Below, piece by piece: positions 23,497-31,454 of a stretch of DNA of 35,293 nucleotides (positions are counted from its first letter, which is position 1; each line of letters opens with the position of its first letter). Location: the NCBI GenBank assembly GCA_035533815.1, contig DATLTB010000068.1, positions 1-35,293 on the forward strand, in the 5' to 3' direction. Source of the DNA: JANWKA01 sp035533815 (GTDB taxonomy: Bacteria > Bacteroidota > Bacteroidia > Chitinophagales > Chitinophagaceae). Under the pieces are notes generated by a model, which saw nothing but the letters and a program-made list of their open reading frames with translations, was not told the DNA's origin and searched no databases. The position numbers and the translations under genes are program-made.

Positions 23497-25683
23497 ATGC
23501 CTTCAGAAATTTTGGATCCCAGCGCAGCAACCGCAATACACCGTCGCCATTTTTTGAAAATTTCCGGTATCAGCGGTATCGGTCTAATCCTGGGTGTTGC
23601 CTGGAAATCAGCCGGCATGGAAATCCTGGCTGCCGGGGATGTGGAAGATTCATTTAAGTTTAATCCGTATATTTTTATTGAGAAAAGCGGTAAGATTATA
23701 CTGATGAACCCGCGCCCGGACATGGGACAGGGAACCTTTCAATCTGTACCAGCCCTGATTGCGGAAGAACTTGAAGTGTCCCTGGATCAGGTCACCATTT
23801 TATTTACCGGTGGTGAACCTGAATATGGATCCCAGACCTCAGGGGGCAGCTCTTCCATCAGGGGAAAGTATTTCGCCTTGCGCAAGGTAGGTGCTGCCGC
23901 AAAGGAAATGCTGCTGTCTGCAGCAGGTAAAAAGTGGAATGTACCCGTCGATGAATGCTATGCCCGGGATGCGAAAGTAATTCACCGGCCATCCGGGAAG
24001 CATTTTTCTTATGGAGAACTGGCAGCATCCGCGTCGAAGCTGGAACCCCCGCAAAACCCCGCATTGAAGGACCCCGGGGATTTTCGCATTTTGGGCAAAA
24101 AGTATCCCCGCCCCGATGTCCCGTTAAAAGTTACCGGTAAGGCGGTCTATGGAATAGATGCCGAAGTTCCTGGGATGGTTTTCGCATCTGTCCTGCATTG
24201 CCCTGTATTTAACAGTGTGCTGGTCAGCTATGATGACAGCGATACCTTAAAAATAAAAGGAGTCCTCAAAGTGGTAAAATTCCAGCGGTTCCTGGGCGCC
24301 AATACTTATGATGCCTTGGCCGTGGTTGCGGATAGTTACTGGGCATCCTACCAGGGACGGCTGTCCCTGAAAGCAAAATGGGATTACCGGGGTTTTGATC
24401 AGTTCAACTCCGAGGAATTTGAGCAAAAACTGAGGGAGCTGGCTGGGACAGAAGGGGTGGTTGTCCATGACAGCGGGGATTTCGCCAAAGCCCTTGCCGA
24501 AGCACCTGTTAAGCTCGAATCTTTATATGAAACGCCCATCGTGTCCCATTCTCCCATGGAACCCATGAACTGCCTTGCCCGCTGGAACGATGGAGATACG
24601 GTTGAGGTATGGGTTTCGGCCCAGGGTCCGGATTTGGTGAAAAATGAAATATCCGGGGCGTTAGGCATTCCCAGGGATAATATCCTGGTTCATATTCTAT
24701 TTAGCGGAGGAGCATTCGGCAGGAGGCTATACTGTGATTTTGCGATCGAAGCTGCAAGCATATCCAAAGCAGTGGGTAAACCGGTGAAATTAATCTGGTC
24801 CCGGGAAGACGATACCCAGCTTGGCCCTTTCCGTCCCCTGACTTTTTCGGCAATGAAAGCCGGCCTTTCCGAAAACGGTGCCCCGCTTGCCTTCCAGCAT
24901 AAGGTCATCGCTCCATCCATGGGTGCAACTATGAATAAAAAACGGAATATCTCCGGGGAAAGCAGTTCCATGACCGAAGGGATCAGCACCCAGAAATATG
25001 AGTTGCCTAATATGAAAAATGAATACGTTTTTGCAGATTTTCATATCCCCCTGGCAGCCTGGCGTTCAGTAACCAGTTCCACCGTAGCTTTTGCCCATGA
25101 ATGCTTTATTGATGAAATGGCCGTCAAAGCAGGAAAGGATCCCATGGATTACCGGTTAGAGACCCTGCTGACCAAGGATTCCGATACCAAAAAACTGTTA
25201 ACCAAATTAAAGGAAGTTTCCCACTGGGACCAGCCATTGCCAAAAGGATGGGGCAGGGGGGTGGCGCAATATGAATTTTTTGCCGGCCTGGCAGGTTATG
25301 TCATTGAAGTATCCAGCCAACCCGGTGGTGGCGTAAAGATTGAAAAAGTGTATGCGGTTATTGACCTCGGCACAGTCGTAAATCCTGATACGGTGGCCGG
25401 TCAAATCGAAGGTGCAGCAACCATGGCTTTGACCGCTGCGACAAAAAATGGAATTAGTTTTAAGCATGGACAAAGCGTACAAACCAATTTTTACAATAAT
25501 ATTCTCATCCGCATCAATGAAATGCCGGAAGTGGAAACACATATCATTGCTGATGGGGGTCCGGTCATTAAAGGTGTGGGCGAGCCGGGAATTCCCTCTT
25601 TTGCCCCTGCCCTTGCCAATGCCGTGTACGCGGCTACCGGGAAAAGGATCAGGAGATTACCATTCAATCTCAGTAAAATTTAA
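23497..25683 (+). CDS. Tat-exported molybdenum hydroxylase large subunit (IorB / xanthine dehydrogenase family)
   Basis: Catalytic subunit that hydroxylates an aldehyde or N-heterocycle using water and a molybdopterin cytosine dinucleotide cofactor. The 728 residues start with a twin-arginine leader (HRRHFLKISGISGIG at 15-29). Later blocks include SPMEPMNCLARW, GGAFGRRLYCDF, SREDDTQLGPFRPL, AWRSVTSS and the C-terminal GVGEPGIPSFAPAL with catalytic Glu696. No FAD subunit is encoded nearby, as is normal for IorA/IorB enzymes, which pass electrons to cytochrome c. A dihaem cytochrome gene lies in the facing operon. The substrate is not predictable; many family members are aldehyde dehydrogenases annotated as xanthine dehydrogenase. 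Cofactor assembly genes on the opposite strand begin 31 bp beyond its stop. Confidence 0.92.
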   Translation: MPSEILDPSAATAIHRRHFLKISGISGIGLILGVAWKSAGMEILAAGDVEDSFKFNPYIFIEKSGKIILMNPRPDMGQGTFQSVPALIAEELEVSLDQVTILFTGGEPEYGSQTSGGSSSIRGKYFALRKVGAAAKEMLLSAAGKKWNVPVDECYARDAKVIHRPSGKHFSYGELAASASKLEPPQNPALKDPGDFRILGKKYPRPDVPLKVTGKAVYGIDAEVPGMVFASVLHCPVFNSVLVSYDDSDTLKIKGVLKVVKFQRFLGANTYDALAVVADSYWASYQGRLSLKAKWDYRGFDQFNSEEFEQKLRELAGTEGVVVHDSGDFAKALAEAPVKLESLYETPIVSHSPMEPMNCLARWNDGDTVEVWVSAQGPDLVKNEISGALGIPRDNILVHILFSGGAFGRRLYCDFAIEAASISKAVGKPVKLIWSREDDTQLGPFRPLTFSAMKAGLSENGAPLAFQHKVIAPSMGATMNKKRNISGESSSMTEGISTQKYELPNMKNEYVFADFHIPLAAWRSVTSSTVAFAHECFIDEMAVKAGKDPMDYRLETLLTKDSDTKKLLTKLKEVSHWDQPLPKGWGRGVAQYEFFAGLAGYVIEVSSQPGGGVKIEKVYAVIDLGTVVNPDTVAGQIEGAATMALTAATKNGISFKHGQSVQTNFYNNILIRINEMPEVETHIIADGGPVIKGVGEPGIPSFAPALANAVYAATGKRIRRLPFNLSKI

Positions 25684-25693
25684 CTCCTTTAGC

Positions 25694-25711
25694 GCTGCCC
25701 ATGCAGGCAGC
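25694..25711. terminator. Hairpin between convergent operons
   Basis: GCTGCC and GGCAGC pair perfectly around a 6-nt loop in the 31-bp gap between the convergent hydroxylase and moaE genes. It could end transcription from both sides, but neither strand shows a T-run after the stem, so an intrinsic terminator is only tentative. Confidence 0.35.
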
Positions 25712-25714
25712 ACA

Positions 25715-26185
25715 TCAGGCCTGATCCTGCATTCCAGCAGATCGGTTGGCAGCCTTCCATTGGTGGCTGTCGTCGTCAAGCAGTTCCTTCCCCCAGATGG
25801 GTAATTCCGCTTTTACCCGCTCTACTGTTTCGCTGCAGGCTTCCATAGCGGCCTTCCGGTGAGGGGAAGAAGTCAGCACAAAAAGGCATACCCCTCCCAC
25901 CTCCACTTTTCCCAGGCTATGATGCACATGCATGCAGGTCAATGCATATTTTTCAAAGATCTTCTCCCGGATTTCCTGCATGGCCTCCAGGGCCATGGCT
26001 TCATAGGATGTAAATTCAATGGCACAGACCTTTTTACCTCCCAGGTCATCTGCCCTGGTTTGCCCCAGGAAGATGCTGTGCGCCCCAATCTCTGTCCTGC
26101 CCCTGTGCTGATGCAGGATTTCGGCAATGAACCCAGGGGTTATCGCACCCGGCATAAATAAATCATTCCTGTTTTTTTTCGCCAT
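25715..26185 (-). CDS. moaE: Molybdopterin synthase catalytic subunit MoaE
   Basis: Large subunit of molybdopterin synthase, which uses the MoaD thiocarboxylate to turn cyclic pyranopterin monophosphate into molybdopterin in the cytoplasm. The 156 residues show the family blocks in order: GAHSIFLGQTR near the N-terminus, LEAMQEIREKIFEKY, HHSLGKVEVGGVCLFV, then SSPHRKAAMEACSETVERVKAELPIWGKE (quoted here only for order; the core is SSPHRKAAMEAC and LPIWGKE), with the active-site lysines. Length is normal. It is the last gene of the cofactor operon, 10 bp after the E1-like gene. Confidence 0.95.
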   Translation of the reverse strand: MAKKNRNDLFMPGAITPGFIAEILHQHRGRTEIGAHSIFLGQTRADDLGGKKVCAIEFTSYEAMALEAMQEIREKIFEKYALTCMHVHHSLGKVEVGGVCLFVLTSSPHRKAAMEACSETVERVKAELPIWGKELLDDDSHQWKAANRSAGMQDQA

Positions 26186-26195
26186 AGCTCGCTGG

Positions 26196-27299
26196 TTAAT
26201 CGGTTAATTGACTGATTCCTCCTTTTAAACTATAAATATGGGCAGTATCTCCCCATTTTGCAATTAACAGGGAAGCAGCCTCCAGGCTTCTTTTACCTGA
26301 CTGGCAGCAGAACACGATAGTCTCCCCTTTTATTTCGGCCAAATGATCTTTCAGGGATGAAATGGGTATACGGATATGCCTGAAAGTCTCCAATCCCGCC
26401 AGTTCCCCTGCTTCCCGGACATCTATAATCGTTGCTTGCCCCTGTTGCGCCAGTTCCCTGAAACGGGAAGCATTAATTTCTACTGCAGCAAGCCGGGGAG
26501 AACACCTGTTGCCATAATCCATTTTCCGGAATGCTTCCCTGTCCTTTGGCACCCCGCTACGGGGTAATGAAGGGACAAGCTGGGCGATCAGCAGGGTATG
26601 GGTAAGCATATTAAAGGTGATCAGCCGGTTTACCAGGGTTTTGTCCATGCCGGAGATTAGCTTTAGGAGTTCGGCAGCCTGGAGAATGCCGATCATACCA
26701 GGTACCACCCCCAATACCCCAGCTTCCTCACAGTTCAGCACATCGCCATTATCCGGTGGTATGGGGAAGAGGTCCCGGTAATCGATCCCATTCCCCTCCT
26801 TATCCGGTACATTAAAAATAGCCACCTGGCCCTCAAATTGCGAAACAGAACCATAAACCCAGGGTTTACCCAGGATCTGGCAGGCATCATTGATCATATA
26901 CCGGGAAGGAAAATTGTCGGTACCATCCACAATATACTGATACCTGTCAATGACGTCGATTGCATTTTCCGGTGTCAGCATTACGGGATGTTCGGTGATG
27001 GTGATATCCGGGTTAAGCTCCCTGAGTTTTTTGGCGGCAATAACCGCTTTGGAATACCCCAGGTCCGCCATCCCGTATAGCACCTGCCTGTGCAGATTGG
27101 AAAGAGAAATCATATCTCCATCCGCTATGCCGATATGACCAACCCCTGCTGCTGCCAGGTATAACAGGGCAGGACAACCTAATCCCCCCGCACCGATAAT
27201 CAGCACTTTTGCTTCAAGAAGTTTTCTTTGCCCTTCCAGGCCAAATTGTCTCAAGGCAATCTGCCGTTGGTAACGGGCAGCCATATCGATATCAAGCAT
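26196..27299 (-). CDS. moeB: E1-like adenylyltransferase (MoeB/ThiF family) fused to rhodanese
   Basis: Activates the C-terminal Gly-Gly of MoaD by adenylation and, through its own rhodanese domain, converts it to the thiocarboxylate. The 367 residues have an N-terminal E1 domain (ATP loop GAGGLGCPAL at 36-45, TDNFPSRYMIND at 127-138, conserved Cys190 in NCEEAGVLG). The C-terminal rhodanese domain starts near residue 270 with IIDVREAGEL and has active-site Cys332 in CQSGKRS. The domain order matches eukaryotic MOCS3/Uba4. The usual zinc-binding Cys pairs of MoeB are missing: the CxxC position reads DYRD (173-176) and no second pair follows. It lies 8 bp after moaD and 10 bp before moaE. ThiS activation is an alternative role, but the neighbours favour MoaD. 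Confidence 0.9.
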   Translation of the reverse strand: MLDIDMAARYQRQIALRQFGLEGQRKLLEAKVLIIGAGGLGCPALLYLAAAGVGHIGIADGDMISLSNLHRQVLYGMADLGYSKAVIAAKKLRELNPDITITEHPVMLTPENAIDVIDRYQYIVDGTDNFPSRYMINDACQILGKPWVYGSVSQFEGQVAIFNVPDKEGNGIDYRDLFPIPPDNGDVLNCEEAGVLGVVPGMIGILQAAELLKLISGMDKTLVNRLITFNMLTHTLLIAQLVPSLPRSGVPKDREAFRKMDYGNRCSPRLAAVEINASRFRELAQQGQATIIDVREAGELAGLETFRHIRIPISSLKDHLAEIKGETIVFCCQSGKRSLEAASLLIAKWGDTAHIYSLKGGISQLTD

Positions 27300-27307
27300 A
27301 TTCGGTC

Positions 27308-27541
27308 TTACCCTCCTGAAAACGGGGGCAATAATGCCACTTCCGCTTGTTGATCCAAAGAAGTATTCTCCTGAATCATCCGGTTATTCACCACCACCCG
27401 GTACCTGGTTTGACTTAATGCCTGGTACTGCACCTGCAGTCTGGCAATCAGCTCGTCCGTATCCCTGACCTCAGGGACCCTGATGCACCCTTCCCCGGTT
27501 ATTTCCGCTAACCCTCCGAAAAAAAAGACCTTAACTTCCAT
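27308..27541 (-). CDS. moaD: Molybdopterin synthase sulfur-carrier subunit MoaD
   Basis: Ubiquitin-fold sulfur carrier of molybdopterin synthase. The 77-residue reading starts MEVKVFFFGGLAEITG, the normal family N-terminus, and ends VALLPPFSGG, with the required Gly-Gly tail that is adenylated and thiocarboxylated. A GTG at 27577 would add 12 residues and has GGAGG about 10 bases upstream, but that sequence is also the last codons of moaA, so it may be coincidental. The E1-like activator follows at 8 bp, and MoaE, its partner, follows that gene. Confidence 0.92.
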   Translation of the reverse strand: MEVKVFFFGGLAEITGEGCIRVPEVRDTDELIARLQVQYQALSQTRYRVVVNNRMIQENTSLDQQAEVALLPPFSGG

Positions 27542-27584
27542 TTTATCCGATTTACTGCTCAGCCCGGTTAAATTCACCAGCTTA

Positions 27585-28565
27585 TTAACCTCCGATGGTG
27601 ATCATGCTGCGATTCCGGATGGTCCTAGCCTCTATGTTTTTCAAATCAACGGAAAACTGGCCACCCAGCTCTTCAGCCTTGCTGCCGATGGACTGATGTA
27701 TTAACGCCTTTACATCCTGTCCCATGCGCAACGGAGTAAGCAGATCCGTTTCATCCCGGGAAAAAAGACAGTTTTTCAATTTTCCGTCTGCGGTGAGCCG
27801 CATGCGGTTGCAGGAACTGCAAAAAGGCATCGTCATTGTACTGATCACTGCAAAGGTCCCCTGATGCCCCGGAACCATGAAATTCTTGGAAGTATCGTTT
27901 GCCTTTCCGGCCAAGGGGATAAAGCTATAGTCCTTTGCCACCTCCTCCAATATCTCCTGAAGGGAGCAGAGTTTATCCCTTGACCAGCCATTTCCGCTGA
28001 AGGGCATGTATTCTATAAAACGGACATGAACCGGTGAAAATGCAGTCCAGGCAATAAAATCCCTGATTTCATGATCGTTCAATCCCTTGATCAGCACCAC
28101 ATTCACTTTTACCCTGAATTGGCTACCCAGGGCCAGGTCAATGTTTTCCTTCACCCGGTGAAAATTATCCCGCCTGGTCATCAATAAAAATTTTTCCGGT
28201 TCCAGGGTATCCAGGCTGATATTAACCGATTGCAAATGGGCCCTGAGGAGTACGTCTATAAATTCATGGAGGCGGGAACCATTGGTAGTCAGCGTGAGTT
28301 CAACGGGAAGCCGGGAAAGGGCAAGAATGATTTTTGCCGCATCCTTCCGGATCAGGGGTTCCCCCCCCGTGAGCCTGATTTTTTTCACTCCCAGTCCCAC
28401 GAATATATCGGCCAGTTGTTCAATTTCGGAGAGATTCATCAGCCTTTCTGTCGGCGTAAAAAGATATTCCTCATCCGGCATGCAGTAAAAGCACCGCATA
28501 TTACAATTATCCGTGAGGGAAATCCTCAGGTAATCATGAACTCGGTTGAAGGAATCCTTAACCAT
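27585..28565 (-). CDS. moaA: GTP 3',8-cyclase MoaA (radical SAM)
   Basis: Catalyses the first step of molybdenum cofactor synthesis, radical cyclisation of GTP. Numbered from this start (326 residues), the SAM-binding cluster is Cys21, Cys25 and Cys28 (CNMRCFYC). The C-terminal cluster is in MPFCSSCNRMRLTADGKLKN plus a following Cys, and the protein ends ITIGG with the Gly-Gly tail needed for activity. The chosen ATG overlaps the preceding stop (ATGGTTAA, 8 bp), which suggests translational coupling; an ATG at 28592 would add 9 residues. MoaC, the partner enzyme that completes cyclic pyranopterin monophosphate, is not encoded in this window. Confidence 0.95.
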   Translation of the reverse strand: MVKDSFNRVHDYLRISLTDNCNMRCFYCMPDEEYLFTPTERLMNLSEIEQLADIFVGLGVKKIRLTGGEPLIRKDAAKIILALSRLPVELTLTTNGSRLHEFIDVLLRAHLQSVNISLDTLEPEKFLLMTRRDNFHRVKENIDLALGSQFRVKVNVVLIKGLNDHEIRDFIAWTAFSPVHVRFIEYMPFSGNGWSRDKLCSLQEILEEVAKDYSFIPLAGKANDTSKNFMVPGHQGTFAVISTMTMPFCSSCNRMRLTADGKLKNCLFSRDETDLLTPLRMGQDVKALIHQSIGSKAEELGGQFSVDLKNIEARTIRNRSMITIGG

Positions 28566-29211
28566 AGATTTGTTCTTCCGGCCTTCCGTCATCGGGCCAA
28601 TTTTTCTTCAGTAACCGGTCATAATCCTCGGCAGTGTCTATGTCCATCTCGCCCAGGGGGAAGGGGACAATAAGTAAATCATCTCCGTATTCCTGCAGGA
28701 TTTTCTTAGCCCCTGCTGCCCCCTGCAGGGCCAGCAGGGCACTAAAATATCGTTTACCAAACATTACCGGAATCCCTGAGGTATGGGCATATCCGCAGGC
28801 AATAATCCCCTTTCCCGACGCTTTTTTCTGTGCCATAAGTGCATTCAGCATGGCACTGGAAACAAAGGGTTGATCATCCGCCAGAAAAAGGACACCATCC
28901 AGGTCAGGAAATAAGGCCAGCATCCCTTCAAGTCCCTTACGTATGGAGGTTCCCATGCCCTGCTCCCAGCCTTTATTTTCCACTATGCTGACCGGTGTAT
29001 TGTTGAATTCCCTGCTGATCAGATCCCCATTGGCGCCGATGACGAGAACCACCGGATAGCCGGTAGCTATGGCTTCATCGATGATATGGCGAAGCAGGGA
29101 TTTTTTACGGAACTGGAGTAATTGCTTAGGTCTCCCCAGCCTGTTGGAACTGCCAGCAGCCAAAATGATCAATCCATACTTTTCCATGTTGCCGCTATAC
29201 CTGGTTTCCAT
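28558..29211 (-). CDS. mocA: MobA-like nucleotidyltransferase, probable molybdenum cofactor cytidylyltransferase
   Basis: Transfers a nucleotide to molybdopterin-Mo. The 217 residues have the family N-terminal loop LAAGSSNRLGRPKQLL, the metal motif LADDQPFVSS, the base-recognition region SGIPVMFGKRYF, and a C-terminal MDIDTAEDYDRLL. Members of this subgroup (MocA) make the cytosine dinucleotide form used by xanthine dehydrogenase-family enzymes, whereas MobA makes the guanine form. The hydroxylase genes opposite and XdhC next door favour MocA. Discrimination between CTP and GTP by sequence is not certain. An internal Met at 29187 is an alternative start close to the usual N-terminus; the longer one has AAGGAAG directly before it. 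Confidence 0.85.
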   Translation of the reverse strand: METRYSGNMEKYGLIILAAGSSNRLGRPKQLLQFRKKSLLRHIIDEAIATGYPVVLVIGANGDLISREFNNTPVSIVENKGWEQGMGTSIRKGLEGMLALFPDLDGVLFLADDQPFVSSAMLNALMAQKKASGKGIIACGYAHTSGIPVMFGKRYFSALLALQGAAGAKKILQEYGDDLLIVPFPLGEMDIDTAEDYDRLLKKNWPDDGRPEEQIYG

Positions 29212-29222
29212 CTTCCTTAGCC

Positions 29223-30386
29223 TTATCCCTGTATCGCTGTCCGGGGCGATACCAACCCTTCCCGGTAATGGACCGATCCCCTGGCTTCCCTTAATGAGCC
29301 GCCCTTCCTTCCGGAAATCACCATATGAATTTCAGCCAGGACCGACAAGGCGATTTCTTCCGGAGTTTCCGCTCCGATATCCAGTCCCATTGGACTGAAG
29401 ATCCTTTCCTGCTGGACCTGACCCAGGGGTATGCCCTGGCAGATCAGGTCACCGATCATCCGCTCCCGCTTTTTCCAGGGCCCCAGCATCCCAATATAAC
29501 ATAAATCATCGGTTAGCAATCCTTCCAGCACAGCCATATCATATATATAGTTATGGGTCATCAGCACAAAGGCTGTCCGTTTATCCCGGATCACCTGCTT
29601 CAGGGCCTCGGCGGGTTTGTCTACAATGATATGATCTGCCTGGGGAAACCGCTGCGGATTGGCATACCCGGGTCTCCCATCCACCAGGGTAATGTTCCAT
29701 CCCAGCATTTTAGCCATGGTTGCCAATGGCCTTGCATCATTTCCTGCTCCCACAATGACCAGGTTAATGGCCGGTTCCAGCAACTCAAAAAAACAATTCA
29801 AGGATCCATTTCTCCCCTGAACCTGCCGGATACTGGATGCTTTTCCCTTCCATACGGATCTCGCTTCCTCGGTGATTTGATGAATTAACCCGGCGTCATC
29901 CAGGGTAGTTTCCATTTCCTCACCGGTAAAAAACAAACTGGTGCCTGGTTGGAAAGAAGCTGTTTTATCCAGGTCGAAAAGCGTGGCCAGCACCCCATAC
30001 TGTCTCCTGCCCATGGCGGATCGCAGCCACGCTATTGCCCCTGGGCTTTTTCCATCCCGTACAGGTTCAAACAGGATATGTATGATCCCGTTGCAGCCCA
30101 GTTGAACCCCGAATCTGGCATCATCTTCGTCCCTGGTATCATAGGTTACGATGCTGTTTTTCTGTCTATCAATAACCAGCAATGCTTTTTTCAAGGCATC
30201 CCCTTCCAGACATCCGCCGCTGATTGCGCCGGTCAGGTCCCCGTCTTCCGTGATCAGCATCCTGGCACCCGGACCCCGGTATGAAGATCCTTCCACCAGC
30301 ACTACGGTAGCCAGGGCAGCTTTCCTGCCTGACCCCTGGCAAATTTGTAAAGCCTGCAGTATATCCGCTATTTCCTTCATGATCAA
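29223..30386 (-). CDS. xdhC: XdhC/CoxI-family molybdenum cofactor maturation protein
   Basis: Binds molybdenum cofactor, helps exchange its equatorial oxygen for sulfur and delivers it to xanthine dehydrogenase-family enzymes. The 387 residues contain the N-terminal XdhC/CoxI domain with GSSYRGPGARML and GAISGGCLEGDA. The C-terminal Rossmann domain has NLVIVGAGNDARPLA, LVDGRPGYANPQRFPQAD, VLMTHNY and YIGMLGP. Late residues include GLDIGAETPEEIALSVLAEI, also conserved. The gene is upstream of mocA on the same strand, 11 bp away. In Rhodobacter the homologue works with a cysteine desulfurase (NifS4), and one is encoded in the facing operon. Complete. Confidence 0.93.
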   Translation of the reverse strand: MIMKEIADILQALQICQGSGRKAALATVVLVEGSSYRGPGARMLITEDGDLTGAISGGCLEGDALKKALLVIDRQKNSIVTYDTRDEDDARFGVQLGCNGIIHILFEPVRDGKSPGAIAWLRSAMGRRQYGVLATLFDLDKTASFQPGTSLFFTGEEMETTLDDAGLIHQITEEARSVWKGKASSIRQVQGRNGSLNCFFELLEPAINLVIVGAGNDARPLATMAKMLGWNITLVDGRPGYANPQRFPQADHIIVDKPAEALKQVIRDKRTAFVLMTHNYIYDMAVLEGLLTDDLCYIGMLGPWKKRERMIGDLICQGIPLGQVQQERIFSPMGLDIGAETPEEIALSVLAEIHMVISGRKGGSLREARGSVHYREGLVSPRTAIQG

Positions 30387-30438
30387 TTCCGGGAATATCC
30401 TGAGTCACCGCCTTCTTCGACTGGCAGGGTTTTGAAAT

Positions 30439-31086
30439 TCATTTATCCGGCAGATAGGCCCCCAGATCAATCCAGCGGGTAAATTCCTTGGCAAACACTT
30501 CATGGGAAAGCGGAGGCAGGGTTCTCCCTGCACCCGGATTCCATGCCCACAGTACCAGTTTATTGGAAGTGATATGCCGGATCAGCTGCCCCCTGGTCCT
30601 GCCCCCGTTCTGCGAGGGGTTTAGCAGCTGTCTGGCTAATTGTCGGGGTGTCCTGCCCTGGAATACCATTTTCATACCTGCGGGGGGCAGCGCCCAATCC
30701 GGTCCTCCGGGCGGCATATGTATTCCGGGGGTATTTTCAGGCTGATGACAATTGGCGCATTTCATGGCATACATTCCCCTGCCATCAGGTCCCCTGGTTA
30801 CCCCCTGGGTATGCAAATGGCTGTCATTTCCCTGCAGCGGAATATTCCCGGAAGGATGGCAGTTCATGCAACGCGGACTCAGCAGTACCGTATAGGCCTG
30901 GAGGAACGCTTCTTTGGAAGCTATGCTATCCTTCCCTAAGGCGGAAGAATCATGTTCAATCGCCCTATCCGGAGTCTTTACTCCATCCAGAAAGGAAAAG
31001 CAGATGGAGGAAACGCCTAACAGGATAATCAGGATATAAATTGCCTGTTGGGTCCCTGCTCGGCCTGGGCTATGTTTATTTTCCAT
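30439..31086 (-). CDS. Membrane-anchored dihaem c-type cytochrome
   Basis: A 215-residue protein with one N-terminal hydrophobic span (about residues 14-32) acting as an uncleaved anchor or signal, then a periplasmic domain with two haem c attachment sites, Cys73-Met-Asn-Cys76-His77 and Cys110-Ala-Asn-Cys113-His114. Methionines in IHMPPGG and PPAGMKM could be axial ligands. Its position at the head of the cofactor operon, facing the IorA/IorB genes, suggests it takes electrons from that FAD-less hydroxylase, as known for related enzymes. The subfamily is not one I can name. The gap to xdhC is 52 bp, so co-transcription is likely. Confidence 0.88.
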   Translation of the reverse strand: MENKHSPGRAGTQQAIYILIILLGVSSICFSFLDGVKTPDRAIEHDSSALGKDSIASKEAFLQAYTVLLSPRCMNCHPSGNIPLQGNDSHLHTQGVTRGPDGRGMYAMKCANCHQPENTPGIHMPPGGPDWALPPAGMKMVFQGRTPRQLARQLLNPSQNGGRTRGQLIRHITSNKLVLWAWNPGAGRTLPPLSHEVFAKEFTRWIDLGAYLPDK

Positions 31087-31454
31087 ATAAAAAGTAATCG
31101 CTTTTATCCTTCGGGGTATCAGGGATTAAACCGCCTGATCCTCCGGGTGGACTGTTCAAAATGGCAGGATTTACCCGGAGTTAATAACTGGAATTTAGGC
31201 AAAAAAGATATCAGAAAAAAATCCGGGCCTTACCTCACCAGATTACCCTTGGTATCCGCTGGCCCCGGCCCGATTGCCCATTACTTTCCACCAGCTCAGT
31301 AGCCCAGGACAACATGGGCTTTAACCGGATAATCAACCCGTTTGCCATGCCTCCAGGGATCAGGGATCCCAGGCAAGTGATCAGGCAATTCCCTGGATGA
31401 AAGCGGAAGACAGCACCGGCACAAATAAACATCCGGCGCTGTCTAAACCTGCTG
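31087..31454. other. Intergenic stretch upstream of the cytochrome gene
   Basis: About 370 bp between two minus-strand genes. It contains a strong hairpin at its upper end (terminator of the peptidase gene, listed separately) and should include the promoter of the molybdenum cofactor operon near 31090-31200, where the sequence is A-rich; no convincing -7/-33 pair was found. A 65-codon minus-strand frame looks like chance. Confidence 0.45.
31408..31444 (-). terminator. Hairpin terminator of the second M1 peptidase gene
   Basis: AGACAGC (31408-31414) pairs with GCTGTCT (31438-31444); after one mismatch CCGG pairs with CCGG, giving an 11-bp stem and a 13-nt loop. It lies 10 bp after the peptidase stop codon on its strand and is followed by a pyrimidine-rich but not continuous T stretch. 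Confidence 0.6.

Noticed and set aside
31235..31432. 65-codon minus-strand frame downstream of the M1 peptidase
   Set aside because: It overlaps the terminator hairpin, lacks a recognisable motif and reads like noise.
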